Assembly: GCA_039030075.1 (NCBI GenBank)
Contig: JBCCEW010000039.1
Span: forward strand, 1-44,001
Length of the DNA stretch: 44,001 nucleotides
Direction of reading: 5' to 3'
DNA from: Myxococcota bacterium
GTDB taxonomy: Bacteria; Myxococcota_A; UBA9160; SMWR01
In this document: one piece after another, positions 42,795-44,001 of the stretch
How positions within the stretch are numbered: position 1 is the stretch's first letter
Layout of the letters: the number at the start of each line of letters is the position of its first letter
The notes under the pieces: generated by a model
The model's database searches: none
What the model was told of the DNA's origin: nothing
The model's input: the letters and a program-made list of their open reading frames with translations, nothing else
Position numbers and translations under genes: made by a program

Positions 42795-42857
42795 CTACAT
42801 CATCCCGCCCATGCCCCCCATGTCGGGCATGCCGCCGGGCATACCGCCACCGGCACC
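42795..42857 (-). CDS. groEL: Chaperonin GroEL, C-terminal 20 residues (truncated by junction)
   Basis: Reading the minus strand back from a TAG stop at 42797-42795 gives the unmistakable Gly/Met tail GGGMPGGMPDMGGMGGMM that ends bacterial GroEL. Going upstream the match stops at about 42857, and an in-frame stop appears ten bases further on. The rest of groEL (about 525 codons) is absent because the sequence changes to AT-rich foreign DNA. In an intact genome it would continue to the right and probably be preceded by groES. Confidence 0.88.
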   Translation of the reverse strand, partial: GAGGGMPGGMPDMGGMGGMM

Positions 42858-43783
42858 ACGTAGTTGTTACAAGCGGTGTACCACATGGTGGTGTATTAGG
42901 CCCGTTACTTTTCCTAATATGCTTTGGAAGTGTTGAGCTTCCTAATAATAGTAGTTTAAAGTTTGCTGATGACTAAAAAATTTGTATCAACACCAAGAGG
43001 AACCATTTCTAACTTACTTCAGTCCAATGTAATTGATTTTGTGCAAAGTTGTGCTAATATAGGTTTAGACGTTGCACCCCAGAAAACACAAGTGATGAAA
43101 TTTTCTACAACCAAAAACGCATGTAACTCGAAATATACAGTAGGTGATATTCAAATAGACTGGTAAATAAGGTTACTGATTTAGGAATTAAGTTTGACAC
43201 TGATTTAAATTTCAAATCACATTATCTTGAAAAATTGCAAAGGCGAATTCATTGAGTTTCAGGGTATTTAAAACATTTGCTTCGCGTGACCCCAGCCCAA
43301 TGTTTAGCATATTTAAGCAGTATATACGTCCAGGCATGGAATATGGTTCCACAGTTTGGAATCCACATCATACACAGGACATTTTAAAAGTAGAGGGTCC
43401 GCAAAGAAGATTTACTAAGCGACTAGAAGGGCTGGCAGGATTGTCTTATCTCAAAAGACTTGAAATTCTTAATGCTGAAACGTTGTTAGTAAGAAGATTA
43501 AAACTTGATCTAACTATGGTGTATAAGATATTTCATAACTATTGTATTGGCTCGGAATCTCTGCTTAACAAGTACTCGGGGAGGAGAAACAGAGGTCATA
43601 ACTATAAGTTAGTGAAAGAAATTACTAGAACGGACGCAAGATTATACTTTTTCTCCAACTGCGTAGTAAATGAATGGAACAATTTACGGGATTAGGTTGT
43701 TGAAGTTACCTCGTTGAAAATTTTTTTCCCGTGAGCTTGACAAGTTAGATTTCAACTGCGTTAATGATGAATATTTTGATTGA
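42858..43783 (+). mobile_element. Degenerate eukaryotic non-LTR (LINE, Jockey/CR1-like) reverse transcriptase fragment
   Basis: AT-rich DNA encoding the C-terminal half of a LINE polymerase in pieces. The palm motifs VVTSGVPHGGVLGPLLFLI and LKFADD (42860-42973) are followed by a frame change. FVQSCANIGLDVAPQKTQVM lies in 42963-43163, then VNKVTDLGIKFDTDLNFKSH (about 43163-43250). A third frame (43252-43695) has YIRPGMEYGSTVWNPH, QRRFTKRLEGLAGLSYLKRL and the end VVNEWNNLRD. The terminal ELDKLDFNCVNDEYFD stops at 43783. At least four frameshifts or stops show decay or sequencing error. The order matches non-LTR elements of invertebrate animals. It is not a bacterial group II intron RT, which has different thumb and maturase motifs. 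Confidence 0.87.
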
Positions 43784-44001
43784 ATTTTATCCTCATTGAG
43801 TTAAATACATTCTTCAAGACATTGAGTCACAATTTGAAAATCTCGGCTAAAAATATATTCAGTCGTAAAATTCTCACACTTGGTTTCCTCTTATTTCAAC
43901 AGTCAATTAATGCATGTTTTGTGTTTGTGTTTGCAATGCATTACTATGTTTATGTGTATGGGTTTGGGGTATATATGATTTGCGGTTATGTGCATTGTAC
44001 A
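43784..44001. other. AT-rich eukaryotic flank / LINE 3' region
   Basis: About 218 bp of AT-rich, TG/TA-rich sequence after the RT stop, with short TGTTTGTG repeats. No gene is visible. It could be the element's 3' UTR or host flanking DNA. No poly-A tail or clear microsatellite end is seen before the window edge. Confidence 0.5.

Noticed and set aside
1-42857. tRNA genes, rRNA, CRISPR arrays or bacterial insertion sequences
   Set aside because: None was recognised by cloverleaf-like segments, regular repeats or transposase motifs; small RNAs cannot be excluded by eye.
42728-42976. An 82-codon plus-strand frame running from groEL antisense into the RT motif
   Set aside because: It crosses the chimeric junction. 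Its first half is the antisense of the groEL tail and only its last part is RT; it is not a gene.
42858-43783. Bacterial group II intron or retron reverse transcriptase
   Set aside because: The downstream region has the LINE-type YIRPGMEY / QRRFTKR pattern and no maturase or HNH domain; base composition is unlike the bacterial part.
42858-44001. Recent lateral transfer of a LINE into the bacterium
   Set aside because: It would have destroyed groEL at its 3' end, and no target-site duplication or bacterial sequence on the far side is seen. A misassembly explains it more simply.

Overview
The first 42.86 kb is a dense, high-GC bacterial chromosome segment. Genes are packed head to tail, and many are joined by 4-nt stop/start overlaps (ATGA or GTGA). 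The gene content is Gram-negative: LptD, LapA/LapB, an AMIN-domain amidase, GlnD and IhfB. The combination of a HAMP-GGDEF cyclase, an exosortase, two Fe(II)/2-oxoglutarate oxygenases and DUF502/CvpA membrane proteins fits a 'deltaproteobacterial' lineage in the broad sense, such as Myxococcota or Binatota. That placement is inference from gene content; no phylogenetic marker was searched.

Layout. (1) Positions 1-14211, minus strand, read right to left: pheA-hisC-tyrA-rpsA-ihfB-lapA-lapB-mutS-amidase-glnD-xerD and the start of one more gene. This is a long supra-operon joining aromatic amino acid synthesis, ribosomal protein S1, LPS-control proteins, mismatch repair, cell-wall hydrolysis and nitrogen sensing. 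(2) 14567-16838, plus strand: a membrane diguanylate cyclase and coaE. (3) 16810-25863, minus strand: lptD followed by a complete trpEGDCFBA operon. (4) 25952-29998, minus strand: a CRP-like regulator, a ccdA-tlpA thiol-redox pair, a small exported protein, dtd and dcd. (5) 30051-34293: a glycerophosphodiesterase plus methyltransferase pair, a PhyH dioxygenase, queG and an exosortase. (6) 34459-34605: an overlooked 48-codon gene whose product has the core of a PqqA-type peptide (E-x-x-x-Y), then DUF502, cvpA and pyk. (7) 38051-42569: a MarR regulator with a lipoprotein gene and a double palindromic operator upstream, then an unrecognised 428-aa protein, a 2OG-Fe(II) oxygenase and a hypothetical anchored protein.

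At 42795-42857 the antisense strand carries the Gly/Met-rich C-terminus of GroEL. At about 42858 the sequence changes abruptly to AT-rich DNA that encodes a frameshifted reverse transcriptase of a eukaryotic non-LTR (LINE, Jockey/CR1-like) retrotransposon. The contig is therefore almost certainly chimeric. The most economical reading is a bacterial genome from an animal-associated (for example marine invertebrate) metagenome, misjoined to host DNA inside groEL.

The most interesting candidates are the orphan PqqA-like peptide gene between the exosortase and DUF502, the twin ATTCC-NN-GGAAT operator upstream of the lipoprotein-marR pair, and several substitutions in regulatory motifs of core enzymes (PheA, pyruvate kinase, LapB). 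No tRNA, rRNA, CRISPR array or bacterial insertion sequence was seen.
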